DNA of 64,000 nucleotides from Enoplolaimus lenunculus (Eukaryota; Nematoda; Enoplea; Enoplida; Thoracostomopsidae). The translations under genes and the position numbers were made by a program. The notes below the pieces were generated by a model that saw nothing but the letters and a program-made list of their open reading frames with translations, made no database searches and had not been told where the DNA came from. Location: contig JASANG010000768.1 of the NCBI GenBank assembly GCA_030248215.1, positions 1-64,000 of the forward strand, written 5' to 3'. This document shows positions 21,601 to 27,781 of the stretch, piece by piece. The stretch's first letter is position 1. Every line of letters starts with the position of its first letter.

Positions 21601-23031
21601 AATCGATTTTTTAGTATTTTTCTAATGAAACTATTTTTTGAAATTTAAAATGAAACATATTTTCATAATTGGCTAGAAGTATGATACTAGAATACAAGGT
21701 GCGACACTTAGCAGTTTCACTTTTAAGCTTGCTGTCGTTGAAATTATTAATATTATATATCTCGATATATAACAGGGTGCAACCGGTATTACAATTTACC
21801 GAAACCGGAATTTTAAAAAATTACCGGAAACGGGACCGGAAAATGAAAAATACATGCCGCCGAAAAGTTCATTTTAATTTTTATTTTCACAATATTATTG
21901 GTGAAATAATCCAAGTTGGAAATAGGTATTCACTTTATCTGTTGTATTTTAGATATTCATAACCAACGGAAGCAAAATCTATCTTCGATGGCTTATTTTC
22001 GGCGATTGTCAAGGTTTATATAGTATACTAACGAAAATTTATTGAATTTTTATCGTCATTTTTTAGTAAAATATCTTAACTTCCACCCACCGAAATTTAA
22101 TATATACCGGAATTTCGGAACCGGAACCGGAAGGTCAAAAAATGGCGGAACCGGAATTCCGTTTGCACCCTGATATTGTGTATAATGTATGTATTGTTTA
22201 TAAAATTTCTGGGTTGCTATAGTTAAATCTAACAGGAAAAGTTTGAGCCATCCTAGAACACCAACTGTATACCGATATGTAAGTCACGGGAATTACCTCA
22301 CCATATTTGTGTTTAGAATCACAAGTTAATCGATTTGTCTAAAACTGGAACGCCCAAAATACGTAATCTCGACAGTGTTCGTGTTGATTTTTGCGTTTGC
22401 CTTGACGAAAAATGAAACAAACTCATCGTTAATCTAAAAAAAATAGTTGCGTGGTTACCGAAAACACCGCGCAATAAAGTCGGCTACGGTTTTTGACTAA
22501 TTTTTTGGCTTGGGCTTAGGTTTAGGGATAGCTTTGCACTAAGGCTTCGGCTTAGCAATAAGCTTGCGCCACTGTTACGCTCTTAAAAGTAACAATAGCC
22601 GTGCTGACATGTTCTGAGATGGTAATGTTGTTAAATATTGTATTCACGTTTCATCCACTTTGACTGGTATTCATTGATACATTTAGAAATTTGTAAAACT
22701 TTTGATCGCGCGAGATATAACAAATTATACCCCATTTTAGCGCTAAATTTTTTACACAAAACCTTAGTTTTGATTCGTGTACGAAGGACTCAGTCCTAAA
22801 TGCTTACCTTGATGCTCCAATATTTGTATTTTTTAATGAAATTTTTATTTTCAGATGTTTGAATCAAAGGATCAACTGCAGTATCATACACAAATGCATA
22901 TGCGCGAAACGAAACCGTATAAATGTTCACAGTGTCCTAAGCGATTCGCAAACTCATCATATTTGTCACAACATATGCGTATTCATTTGGGTATCAAACC
23001 GTTTGGTCCGTGTTCGTTTTGTAACCGAAAG
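3371..23031 (+). CDS. lin-29: LIN-29/rotund-type C2H2 zinc-finger transcription factor, 3' end unresolved
   Basis: Three exons: 3371-3806, 4460-5652 and 22855-23031; junction phases 1 and 0 agree. The ATG has an in-frame stop upstream. Residues 1-395 are Ser/Thr/Asn-rich and look disordered; about 396-464 is a Gln-rich tract; finger 1 has Cys 538 and 541 (last codons of exon 2) and His 554 and 558 (exon 3); finger 2 has Cys 567, 570 and His 583, 587. The segment [20 protein letters not shown] and then GPC..C is, from memory of the family, the signature of Drosophila rotund/squeeze, vertebrate ZNF384/ZNF362 and worm LIN-29, nuclear DNA-binding regulators (LIN-29 acts at the larval-to-adult switch). 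Family members have about five fingers; here finger 3 stops after its Cys pair (596, 599) at a good GTAAGA donor and no continuing finger exon was found. The gene may be truncated, its last exons may be missed, or they may lie elsewhere. Confidence 0.8.
3807..4459 (+). other. Intron 1 of the LIN-29-like gene
   Basis: Bounded by GTGAGT and TTATTTCAG; phase 1 (G plus AT gives Asp). It contains a telomere-like foldback at 4128-4252 and otherwise nothing recognised. Confidence 0.75.
4128..4252. repeat. Telomere-motif foldback
   Basis: CACATTTAGG..GGCTTAGGC at the left is mirrored by GCCTAAGC..CCTAAATGTG at the right, with the two arms meeting near 4190. The arms are built from TTAGGC-like hexamers in opposite orientation, a head-to-head arrangement unlike the direct arrays in families A and B. 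Confidence 0.6.
5209..5414 (+). repeat. (CAA)n/(CAG)n tract coding for polyglutamine
   Basis: About 68 codons, nearly all CAA or CAG, broken by a few Pro (CCA), His (CAC, CAT), Arg and Glu codons. It lies in frame within exon 2 of the LIN-29-like gene (residues about 396-464). The interruptions should slow slippage; length polymorphism is likely. Confidence 0.9.
6405..6740. repeat. Dispersed CCGGAA-rich repeat, copy 1
   Basis: Begins with GGAACAGGAAC-like repeats and ends ATTCCGGTTCCTGCAT. The body (ATAATTTTC.TC..GAATTAC, ACAGTTTATTA, AATAACAATTTTTTA) matches 10690-11025 along its length with many substitutions. It is non-coding. Confidence 0.6.
7378..7470. repeat. Family L repeat fragment
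   Basis: Starts GGCTGGGTT and contains stretches based on TACTTAA and AATTAAGTATTTGATCA, matching 9489-9590 and the interrupted copy at 23385-24044. Confidence 0.4.
8166..8479 (+). mobile_element. Family E MITE with 5 bp target duplication
   Basis: Ends CCAAGAGTG and CACTCTTGG are inverted repeats, flanked on both sides by TAAGA (8161-8165 and 8480-8484). Subterminal inverted stretches include ACTGGTTACATTC..GTACCCGGC and GGTGGTACATTTTGTACC, with a CCACCCCC/GGGGGT pair in the middle. No reading frame of note. Confidence 0.75.
8545..8790. repeat. Repeat with GTCGTAGCC ends, related to family J
   Basis: Contains CGGAATTACGACTTGGGCTA near 8571 and, in related form, CTGAATTACGACTTAGGCTA near 8733, then ACGACATATATTTGTCGTAG. 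The elements of family J are recognisable, but the edges are not clean. Confidence 0.35.
9489..9590. repeat. Family L repeat
   Basis: GGCTGGGTTTTTGAAAT followed by a dense run of TACTTAAGTAATTACTTAA and GATTTAAGTAAATACTTAAA, locally palindromic. Related to 7378-7470 and 23385-24044. Confidence 0.45.
9690..9780. repeat. CCGGATATCCGG-rich fragment
   Basis: TTCAACCGGATACC and GCCGGATATCCGGTTGAAC are inverted around 9715; a further ACCAACCGGATC lies downstream. Similar to the cluster at 45058-45160. Confidence 0.4.
10160..10262. mobile_element. Fragment of the long foldback element
   Basis: Reads GGGCGTGGAATAAACAGG, ATATGCAAAAAATTTTCAAA, CCATTTTTCGGTAAACGCGG, GGGGGATAACGAAAAACCCC, which matches the right arm of the 50834-51399 foldback (GGCGTGGAATAGTG .. 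AAACGCGGACTGGAGGGATA). Confidence 0.55.
10468..10572 (+). mobile_element. Family F element, partial
   Basis: GGGGTGCTCAGCTTCCTTGG, AATTTTAAACCTTACTTGTA and TCGAAAACGCTTGTATGCC match the family F body; both ends are lost. Confidence 0.55.
10690..11100. repeat. Dispersed CCGGAA-rich repeat, copy 2
   Basis: Companion of 6405-6740, somewhat longer. Ends AAATTCCGGTTGAACCCTGC, resembling the CCCTG terminus of hAT-like elements in this window. Non-coding. Confidence 0.6.
11933..12105 (-). mobile_element. Family A MITE with telomere-like core
   Basis: Perfect TIRs TGTTACTTTAAGGGGCG (11933-11949) and the complement (12089-12105). Interior reads TTAGGC-type on the plus strand, so it lies opposite to the copy at 508. 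Confidence 0.85.
12450..12775 (+). mobile_element. Family E MITE, first of a head-to-tail pair
   Basis: Ends CCAAGAGTG and ACTCTTGG; TTATA on both sides (12445-12449, 12776-12780). The second copy starts immediately after the shared TTATA, so the right duplication of one is the left flank of the next. Confidence 0.75.
12781..13095 (+). mobile_element. Family E MITE, second of a head-to-tail pair
   Basis: Begins CCAAGAGTGAATGATG and ends CATGCACTCTTG. It is closer to the 8166 copy (shared GAACCATGCCACTTTATGTA) than to its neighbour, so the pair arose by insertion, not by local duplication. Confidence 0.7.
13180..13350. repeat. Two diverged telomere-like units
   Basis: GGCAAAGGCTTA near 13198 and near 13297 begin two related ~99 bp units, each ending TTAAGCCTG. 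The hexamers are degenerate and alternate in orientation. Confidence 0.45.
13743..14053 (+). mobile_element. Family E MITE with 5 bp target duplication
   Basis: Ends CCAAGAGTC and CACTCTTGG, flanked by TTGTA at 13738-13742 and 14054-14058. Together with TAAGA and TTATA at the other copies this sets the duplication at 5 bp. Confidence 0.8.
14093..14521 (-). mobile_element. Family D MITE
   Basis: Inverted ends CTGTAGTGACCCGAATAAGA and CTTATTCGGGTCACTACAG. The ~430 bp body includes CCAGGGGGTACCCTCTGGAG and ATATATATCAGTAACGAAGC, which recur in reverse orientation at 23460 and 38727. No coding frame. Confidence 0.8.
14770..15060. repeat. Family M repeat, TTAAGTTTAA-rich
   Basis: CTAAACTTAAATCATAGTTT, AAATGGCTGGACGAGCTAAC and AGAATTATAAGTTTAACTTA are shared, with changes, with 27283-27640; a weaker match is at 41222-41480. 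Confidence 0.5.
15565..15725. repeat. TATATACA microsatellite
   Basis: About 160 bp of imperfect TATATACATA/TATGTATATA repeats, self-complementary along much of its length. A short relative lies at 18905-18936. Confidence 0.85.
16053..16446 (+). mobile_element. Family A MITE with internal 112 bp tandem repeat
   Basis: Left end GGTTAGGGGCGTAACAG, right end CCTCTAAAAGTAACATGG. CCTGGACG recurs at 16200, 16312 and 16424, a period of exactly 112 bp, each unit ending with GCCTAA runs and an AATCTAGAAT..AAACCTACT tail. The element therefore grew by tandem duplication of its right half. Confidence 0.75.
17120..17339. mobile_element. Family C MITE
   Basis: Ends CCCATATTTTCAAATGCGC and CACACATTTGAGAATACGGG are inverted; inside, ACCTATCA(C/T)CA(A/G)TT blocks repeat the inverted symmetry. 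About 220 bp, non-coding. Confidence 0.75.
17541..17798 (+). mobile_element. tRNA-like SINE, family S1, copy 1
   Basis: Matches 23071-23338 throughout. The tRNA-like part is 17683-17752 (TATAGCTGAGTCGTCATCG as box A region, AGGGATCGCATC as box B region, both damaged here). Confidence 0.65.
18159..18330. repeat. GTT/GCT trinucleotide tract
   Basis: About 170 bp of mixed GTT, GCT and GTC triplets ending in GAT repeats. All six frames stay open, giving spurious homopolymer frames; nothing indicates that it is translated. Confidence 0.85.
18480..18705. repeat. Opposed (GTT)n and (CAA)n tracts
   Basis: (GTT)n at about 18483-18519 is followed at about 18622-18690 by (CAA)n, its complement, with ~100 bp between. 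The arms could pair into a hairpin. Non-coding as far as can be seen. Confidence 0.8.
20026..20190. repeat. G+C-rich minisatellite and foldback
   Basis: Units built on GGATGATGGACGGTGACGGA followed by CGGCGC recur with a period of about 33-36 bp (from about 20090, 20122 and 20153). The left part, GCCGTCCGTCAGCCGTCCGG, is the inverse of the right part, so the whole can fold back. Composition is far richer in G+C than the surrounding intron. Confidence 0.75.
20430..20870. other. Unassigned intron stretch with poly-G
   Basis: Contains a run of G at about 20439-20448 and GTAGGGTCCACGGCCGGGGT near 20786. Nothing recognised. Confidence 0.3.
21773..22172. mobile_element. hAT-like MITE, ends CAGGGTGCAA
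   Basis: Left end CAGGGTGCAACCGGTATTAC and right end GGAATTCCGTTTGCACCCTG form inverted repeats, with further CCGGAA-rich sequence at both ends. CAGGG/CCCTG ends are typical of hAT transposons; flanking 8-mers agree only in part (ATATATAA, ATATTGTG). No transposase. Confidence 0.65.
22498..22595 (-). mobile_element. Family A MITE, right part only
   Basis: CTAATTTTTTGGCTTGGGCT, degenerate TTAGGC motifs and the end ACTGTTACGCTCTTAAAAGT. The left end is missing. Confidence 0.6.
22855..23031 (+). CDS. lin-29: Exon 3 of the LIN-29-like gene (zinc fingers 1-3)
   Basis: Starts after TTTATTTTCAG, ends before GTAAGACTC, 59 codons, phase 0 at both ends. It encodes the His pair of finger 1 (YHTQMH), the whole of finger 2 (CSQC..HMRIH) and the Cys pair of finger 3 (CSFC). 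It is the most strongly conserved piece of the gene and the basis of the family assignment. Confidence 0.9.
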
Positions 23032-23070
23032 GTAAGACTCTTTATAATGGGAAGTCAACGAGACCGCCCG

Positions 23071-23338
23071 TAACCCTTTCACTCATACAGTATACTATGA
23101 GCAACTAAATACAATAATGTACGAGCAATACACGCATTGTGAGCAGTGTTTAACATTTATAACATATATGCGCAGTGTAAAATCTCCACAAGACGTGAGA
23201 GCCCCCTCGGGCTCGAGCGTCAAGCTCCTATAGCTCAGTGGTCATCGTAAACACCTCCCACCCGTGAGACTGGGGATCGAATCTTACCTTGAAAGTACAT
23301 GTTATGTGAAATTGAACATATTCATGTGAGAAAGGGTT
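23071..23338 (+). mobile_element. tRNA-like SINE, family S1, copy 2
   Basis: The tRNA-like core 23224-23292 has a fair A box (TATAGCTCAGTGGTCATCG) and B box (GGGGATCGAATC), as in Pol III-transcribed SINEs. Unusually, about 150 bp of repeat precedes it, and the outer edges TAACCCTTTCAC and GTGAGAAAGGGTTA are inverted repeats. Confidence 0.65.
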
Positions 23339-23384
23339 AATCTAAACGCTTTTTTGTTAAGTAGAAGCGACAATGGTTGGATTT

Positions 23385-24044
23385 AAACCACGACTTAGTA
23401 CTTAAATATCTCTGTGCTAAGCGGTTAATCAGTTTGTAATACTTAAGTCACTCAAAGTACTGTAGTGACCCGAATAAGAAGGGGGACTGATATTCATTTG
23501 GCTTCTCCAGAAGGTACCCCCCTTGTTATTCGGTTACGGAGTGTTATTTATTTTTAACCCGCTCTCCGCCGTCGTTCGTTAATGATATATATCCGGTACT
23601 GCAACTATCCGTTGAATTAAACGTTTAGGGTGATAATGCAAGACCATACTTAGGAATGTACTTTAAAAATTTAAGTATATACGCTTTAAAGTTTCGAACT
23701 CAAATTATTTGGGCCTGGAGTCCTTTATACGCTACAATCAGCGATAATTGACATTTATGGACTCTAATTAGGGTTTAAAGACTTTCTTACGCACTCTTAT
23801 TAGGGATACGGACTCCTAGTGATTGGTGCTCAAAATGGGGACCCCGCTCTTATTACCCCGTCTTATTTGGTTCAATACAGTACTGTCGATGATTCAATTG
23901 AAATTGCAGACTCACGAAACCTCCTTAGTATAACGCAAAAGTATGACATTCTTGTTATGGCACTACGTATTTACTAAACCAGTGATCAAAGCAAACACAT
24001 AAGTAAAACTAATTACTTAAGTAAGATTTCAGAAACCCAGCCAT
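23385..24044. mobile_element. Family L element interrupted by a family D MITE
   Basis: TACTTAAATATC- and CTTAAGTCACTC-like sequence at 23385-23457 and ACTTAAGTAAGATTTCAGAA ACCCAGCC (two pieces of one end) to 24044 are the two halves of a family L copy, split by the element at 23460-23880. Confidence 0.5.
23460..23880 (+). mobile_element. Family D MITE with TA duplication
   Basis: CTGTAGTGACCCGAATAAGA at the left and TTGGTTCAATACAG at the right, flanked by TA (23458-23459, 23881-23882). The body matches 38727-39154 in the same orientation and 14093-14521 in reverse. Confidence 0.8.
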
Positions 24045-24060
24045 TGTCTTGAATATCGTT

Positions 24061-24112
24061 AGCGATTTGCCAATATTAATTTCGACTTATTTGTCACAAC
24101 ATAATGCCCATT
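24061..24112 (+). pseudogene. Possible eroded copy of the finger-2 exon segment
   Basis: AGCGATTTGC..TTATTTGTCACAACATAATG (two pieces) aligns with 22939-22985 of exon 3, including a run of 16 identical bases TATTTGTCACAACATA, with small insertions. In its best frame it still reads YLSQH but has lost the Cys pair and the second His spacing. It may be a remnant of exon duplication; chance similarity is not excluded. Confidence 0.35.
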
Positions 24113-24355
24113 CAAGTAAACTTTGGTTACTGTTTACCAGCAACATACAGATAGGAGCTCAAAGAAAACGCCGCGAACCTGAATGCTTTTTGTTAGGTTT
24201 CTGCTGGCTTATTGAATAATCATTAACGTTCGTATCAGGTTTAGGTTAAAATCATTTTACTCATTTTATTAGCGCTTACAGCTTAAATCAACATTTCTGT
24301 GTATGGAACTGTTGTTTCATAATAGACCAGAAATTAACTTTTTAGTTCAATTTAT

Positions 24356-24495
24356 GGCCCATGTAAAGTTCAGGGCCGGATCGTTGTTCTGTGGGATTGC
24401 AATAGAATAAGCTTCAGCTTTAGACTAATTTTTTGCTTGGCTTAGGCGTAGGCATATGCTTATAATACTGTCACGGCCCTGATCTTTACATTGGC
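24356..24495 (+). mobile_element. Family B MITE with telomere-like core
   Basis: Ends GGCCCATGTAAAGTTCAGGG and CCCTGATCTTTACATTGGC are imperfect inverted repeats; the interior has CTGTGGGATTGCAATAGA, AAGCTT, TTTTTTGCTTGGCTTAGG and ATATGCTTATAATACTGT, the standard family B order. Confidence 0.8.
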
Positions 24496-24640
24496 AAATT
24501 TTATTAAAATTATCGCTGGAATAAGTATTGTTGTATGGGTGTCATTGTGTGGCCTCCAAGATATTAATGTTATTTGGTTTTGTGGTGAGTAAGTTTCGTG
24601 TACTTCAATTTAAGCAAAGTTATATTAGCCTCGTTTTATT

Positions 24641-24790
24641 TTATGTCGTAGGCTGATCTGCTATTCATGCCAATTACTAATGGTTTATTTACGGCATAAC
24701 GTGTACAGTTTTCACTGTGATGTGTTAATAGACATCGCTAAAATTTTGAAATTCCTACGCTTGCTTGTATAACCAAGAACATAAGTAGCA
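24641..24790. mobile_element. Family J element, partial
   Basis: TATGTCGTAGGCTGATCTGC followed by TATTCATGCCAATTACTAAT matches the left part of 2847-3093; the right end is degraded. Confidence 0.45.
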
Positions 24791-24915
24791 CAATTAATTG
24801 AATAAGTAATTACCGTTTATGGCTTAGGCTTAAAGAATCTGTATAATATATCTCTAAATTACCATAAGTCAAAAAACATTACCAAAATTCATACGAAAAT
24901 TTCAACATCGAGACG

Positions 24916-25080
24916 TGTCTGTAACCAAGGGGGGGCAGGGGGGGCTCAGCTCCCCTGGAAACATTTTGACCCCCCGTGGAAAATTTTCAACCTTTCTTTG
25001 CAAGTCAACGACAATCTGTGTGTGCCCTCCTGAAAATTTTTAGCCCCCCCCTCTTAGCAATCTGAGTTGGCCATGGGCCT
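24916..25080 (+). mobile_element. Family F element
   Basis: Left end CTGTAACCAAGGGGGGG, body GGAAAATTTTCAACCTTTC and CTCCTGAAAATTTTTAGCCC, right end GAGTTGGCCATGGGCCTG, inverted to the left end. Non-coding. Confidence 0.65.
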
Positions 25081-25369
25081 GCATCGAGAAGCCAAACGCA
25101 ATTTTAGTATTATCTTCGAGTACGAATCCTTGGTGATGTTGACTGTGTGATACCATCATAATATTATTGAATTTGACAGAGTTTTAGAAGAAAAAATATA
25201 TTAAACGTTTATCTGATATTTGCGGTCATCTATTTTGCGTATCTAATAAATAATACATTCTGAACTAAAAAATAGGTCACAAAGGCGCGTCAAAGTGTAC
25301 AAAACTATCAAAGCATTCATCCAAATCCCCAAAAGAGCCAATTTGTCCTCGGCATCTGTTATTAGCGGT

Positions 25370-25510
25370 TACCTGCTGTTACGGCGTATCCTTAGGGATG
25401 TGATAGCTAACAAATGACGGTGAAGGGCGGGTTAAAAATAAATATCACAGTCTATGAGTGACAGGGGTTCCCTCTGGAGAGGTCAAATAAATATTAGTCC
25501 GTCATCTAGG
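25370..25510 (-). mobile_element. Family D element, damaged part
   Basis: GGTTCCCTCTGGAGAGGTCA and AATAAATATTAGTCCGTCAT match the inner right region of the 14093 copy; both termini are lost. Confidence 0.45.
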
Positions 25511-25838
25511 GAGAGCGAACACGTGGCAGTATTTGGAGTGAAATTTTATCCAAAATTTCAATATACTGTAGTGATAATAGTTCAGACCTTAGTCACTTTT
25601 AGCGGCGTGCAGGTTACGCTCGAGACAAGATTACTGTAGGTTTGAGGCTTACACAAATCTCTAAGCTCACATTCAGGCGTTTTTTAGATTTATGCCATGT
25701 TTTTAGGCGAACGCATAATCTTAGAAATAGGATTAAGGATAATTTGATGTCCATAGAAATAATATTGGCCATATTTTAAATAAATATTATTGTTAATTAT
25801 TTAGTGTACAATAATAACGAAAACAATTATATAACAAA

Positions 25839-25946
25839 ATGTATTTTAAATTACGTATTACAGCAATATTGCTAATGATTGCACTTCAAGTTACAATCAA
25901 AGAAGCTGCGAAACCCAAGAAGAATGAGAATGCATCGAAGTATTAG
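25839..25946 (+). CDS. Candidate short secreted peptide, 35 aa
   Basis: A single open frame from an ATG in good context (CAAAATG) to TAG. The start MYFKLRITAILLMIALQV has the form of a signal peptide: basic residues, then a run of hydrophobic ones. The remaining ~12-15 residues are Lys/Asn/Glu-rich and hydrophilic (AKPKKNENASKY). An AATAAA lies at 26092-26097. The frame is short and could be chance; I do not recognise a family. It may also be the first exon of something longer. Confidence 0.35.
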   Translation: MYFKLRITAILLMIALQVTIKEAAKPKKNENASKY

Positions 25947-26091
25947 TTTTTTGTATTGTACACGGCAGTCGGCGTTTGTTCAAAAATGGTCGGATTTTGA
26001 AAATTTTTGCATATTTGAACTTCTCATGTCCTCCACTGACCATTCCGCTCTAAAATTTGAATTTTAAAAATTATTCAATTTTACAAGGTCC

Positions 26092-26097
26092 AATAAA
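26092..26097 (+). terminator. AATAAA polyadenylation signal candidate
   Basis: Canonical hexamer about 145 bases after the stop of the short peptide frame. Such hexamers are common by chance in A+T-rich DNA. Confidence 0.25.
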
Positions 26098-26125
26098 GAT
26101 TCTCCGTTGCGAAAGAAAAATTTTT

Positions 26126-26490
26126 TGTCAACGCTTTAAGACATATCATTCGACACAGCTAAATCATGTGGGTCGAATGTGGTAAATTCCTCGTTTGAAA
26201 ATATTGCATCCGCGCTGGGCTTACAAGATACGAATGTGAATGATATTCCGACCGGATATTCGGACTTTATTGAACTTTAAATCGTGATATCAAACACTAT
26301 CCTTTGGTCCCTGTAGGATCAGCCGGGAGTATCAACCGTGATATTTAGGCTGCTCAACTAACAAAAATCTGTTAGACAAATATGAAAACTGAAAATTGGT
26401 TTCTCAAATTGACAATTTTTATGAAAATGACGCTAAGAAATTTTGGAAGAATAAAGACATTTACGATACAACATCCGACGAATAGTAATT
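26126..26490 (+). other. Coding-like stretches, unrecognised
   Basis: Two short open stretches have a protein-like composition: one ending at 26280 with SALGLQDTNVNDIPTGYSDF, and one at about 26400-26488 with QIDNFYENDAKKFWKNKD. Neither starts with a clear Met or shows a clear splice frame. They could be missed exons or remains of an old gene. No family recognised. Confidence 0.25.
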
Positions 26491-26612
26491 TGATATATAC
26501 AAAAAACCAAATAATTTTTTATATAACAGAAAAAATGTATACATTTTTAGTTTTAGAATAACTGAACACCGAAATTCGGGAAGTTCTTTTCTAAAACTAC
26601 TGCGATATTCAG

Positions 26613-26833
26613 GTCCCGTATTCTCAGATGTATGTAGCACTTATTACCAGTTCGTGATAAGTCTTGTAACTTTCAAACCAGCAAATGGTCAAGAAGCTCA
26701 AAATTAAGCACATTTTTCGCATATGATTTGCTCTATTCCTGTATCCATTTTAAGTTCAACAACTGCAATAGCTTGTGAGTAAACGTATTATTAACTGGTG
26801 ATAGTTGCTATCCACATTTGAGAATATCGACCC
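26613..26833. mobile_element. Family C MITE
   Basis: CCCGTATTCTCAGATGTATG at the left and CCACATTTGAGAATATCGAC at the right, with TTATTACCAGTT and TTAACTGGTGATAG as the inner inverted blocks. Confidence 0.75.
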
Positions 26834-27169
26834 GGAAACGAATACCGATACGCGAAAGCCTACAGTATTCGCTGTTTTAGATTTGAGACGAAAACAAGAA
26901 CTCAAGATCACAATTGGAAAGAAACTGTAAGTGAATTAATTTTTGAAATATTAATATTAAGGTGGAAAATAAATTCGTTTGTCATACGATTGTGTCATAA
27001 ATTCGTAATAATACTTAATAGCAGAACTGAAGGAACAATAGTTGAAGGAATACTGTACGGGTTTAAGTTCGAGCGATATTTGTCAAAGTAGGCCTAATTT
27101 GTTTAAAAAATTTAATTTTTTAATTTGACAGACGAGGGTTAAACTTATTTCTTATTGTGCTCAGCATTT

Positions 27170-27282
27170 ACCACCCCCCTGCAGAATTTTCAACCTTGTT
27201 TACAACTTATTGAACACCCTTTAATGCCCCTCCTGAAAAATTTTTGGCCCCCCTAGCTAGGTGAGCTGGCTACGGACCTGAA
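27170..27282 (+). mobile_element. Family F element, right part
   Basis: CAGAATTTTCAACCTTGTTT, CCCCTCCTGAAAAATTTTTG and the right end GGTGAGCTGGCTACGGACCT. Confidence 0.6.
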
Positions 27283-27640
27283 CTCGCCTTTAAAACCTTT
27301 AACTTAAATTATAGCTTTACTAAACATAAATGTGCGTTTAAGTACAACTTAAATGGCTGGACGCACTCACTAAACTAGAATTTTAAGTTTAAATTCAACT
27401 AACACATTTATAAGTTTAAAACGAGTTGAAGTTAATCCTATTTATGGTTTAAGCTATGAGTGCTAATCAAAATATATGTAGTTTTTAACATTCATTAAGT
27501 TATGATTAAACTAAAAATATGTTATACTTCAAATGAGTTTAAGCGTAACCTACCAGGTAGTTTGGTTAATCTAAAAAGTTAGTTCAAATCAACACTGCTA
27601 GTTTAGCTTAATTTGAAATCGAGTTAGTTTACGCTTTTAG
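27283..27640. repeat. Family M repeat
   Basis: CTTAAATTATAGCTTTACTA, AAATGGCTGGACGCACTCAC and repeated AGTTTAA/TTAAACT motifs, parallel to 14770-15060. Confidence 0.5.
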
Positions 27641-27781
27641 CAAGCACTGTTTCTCAAGGAATTACTGTGAAAATACACGAACAGACTATTTTTTACTAGA
27701 AATTATTCCAATTTTTGTTTTGTAAAATAATATTTTGGCAAATTTTGAAGGATTTTTATTTTTTTAACTTTCTATTTTTAG

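Larger units (their letters stand above)
5653..22854 (+). other. 17.2 kb intron 2 of the LIN-29-like gene
   Basis: GTAAGT at 5653 and TTTATTTTCAG before 22855; phase 0. The intron falls between the cysteine pair and histidine pair of finger 1. It is filled with small repeats listed separately and shows no convincing gene on either strand. Stretches without an assigned element (about 5700-6400, 6750-7370, 7480-8160, 8800-9480, 11110-11920, 12110-12440, 15070-15560, 16450-17110, 18940-20020, 20200-21770, 22180-22490) hold only short chance reading frames. Confidence 0.7.
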
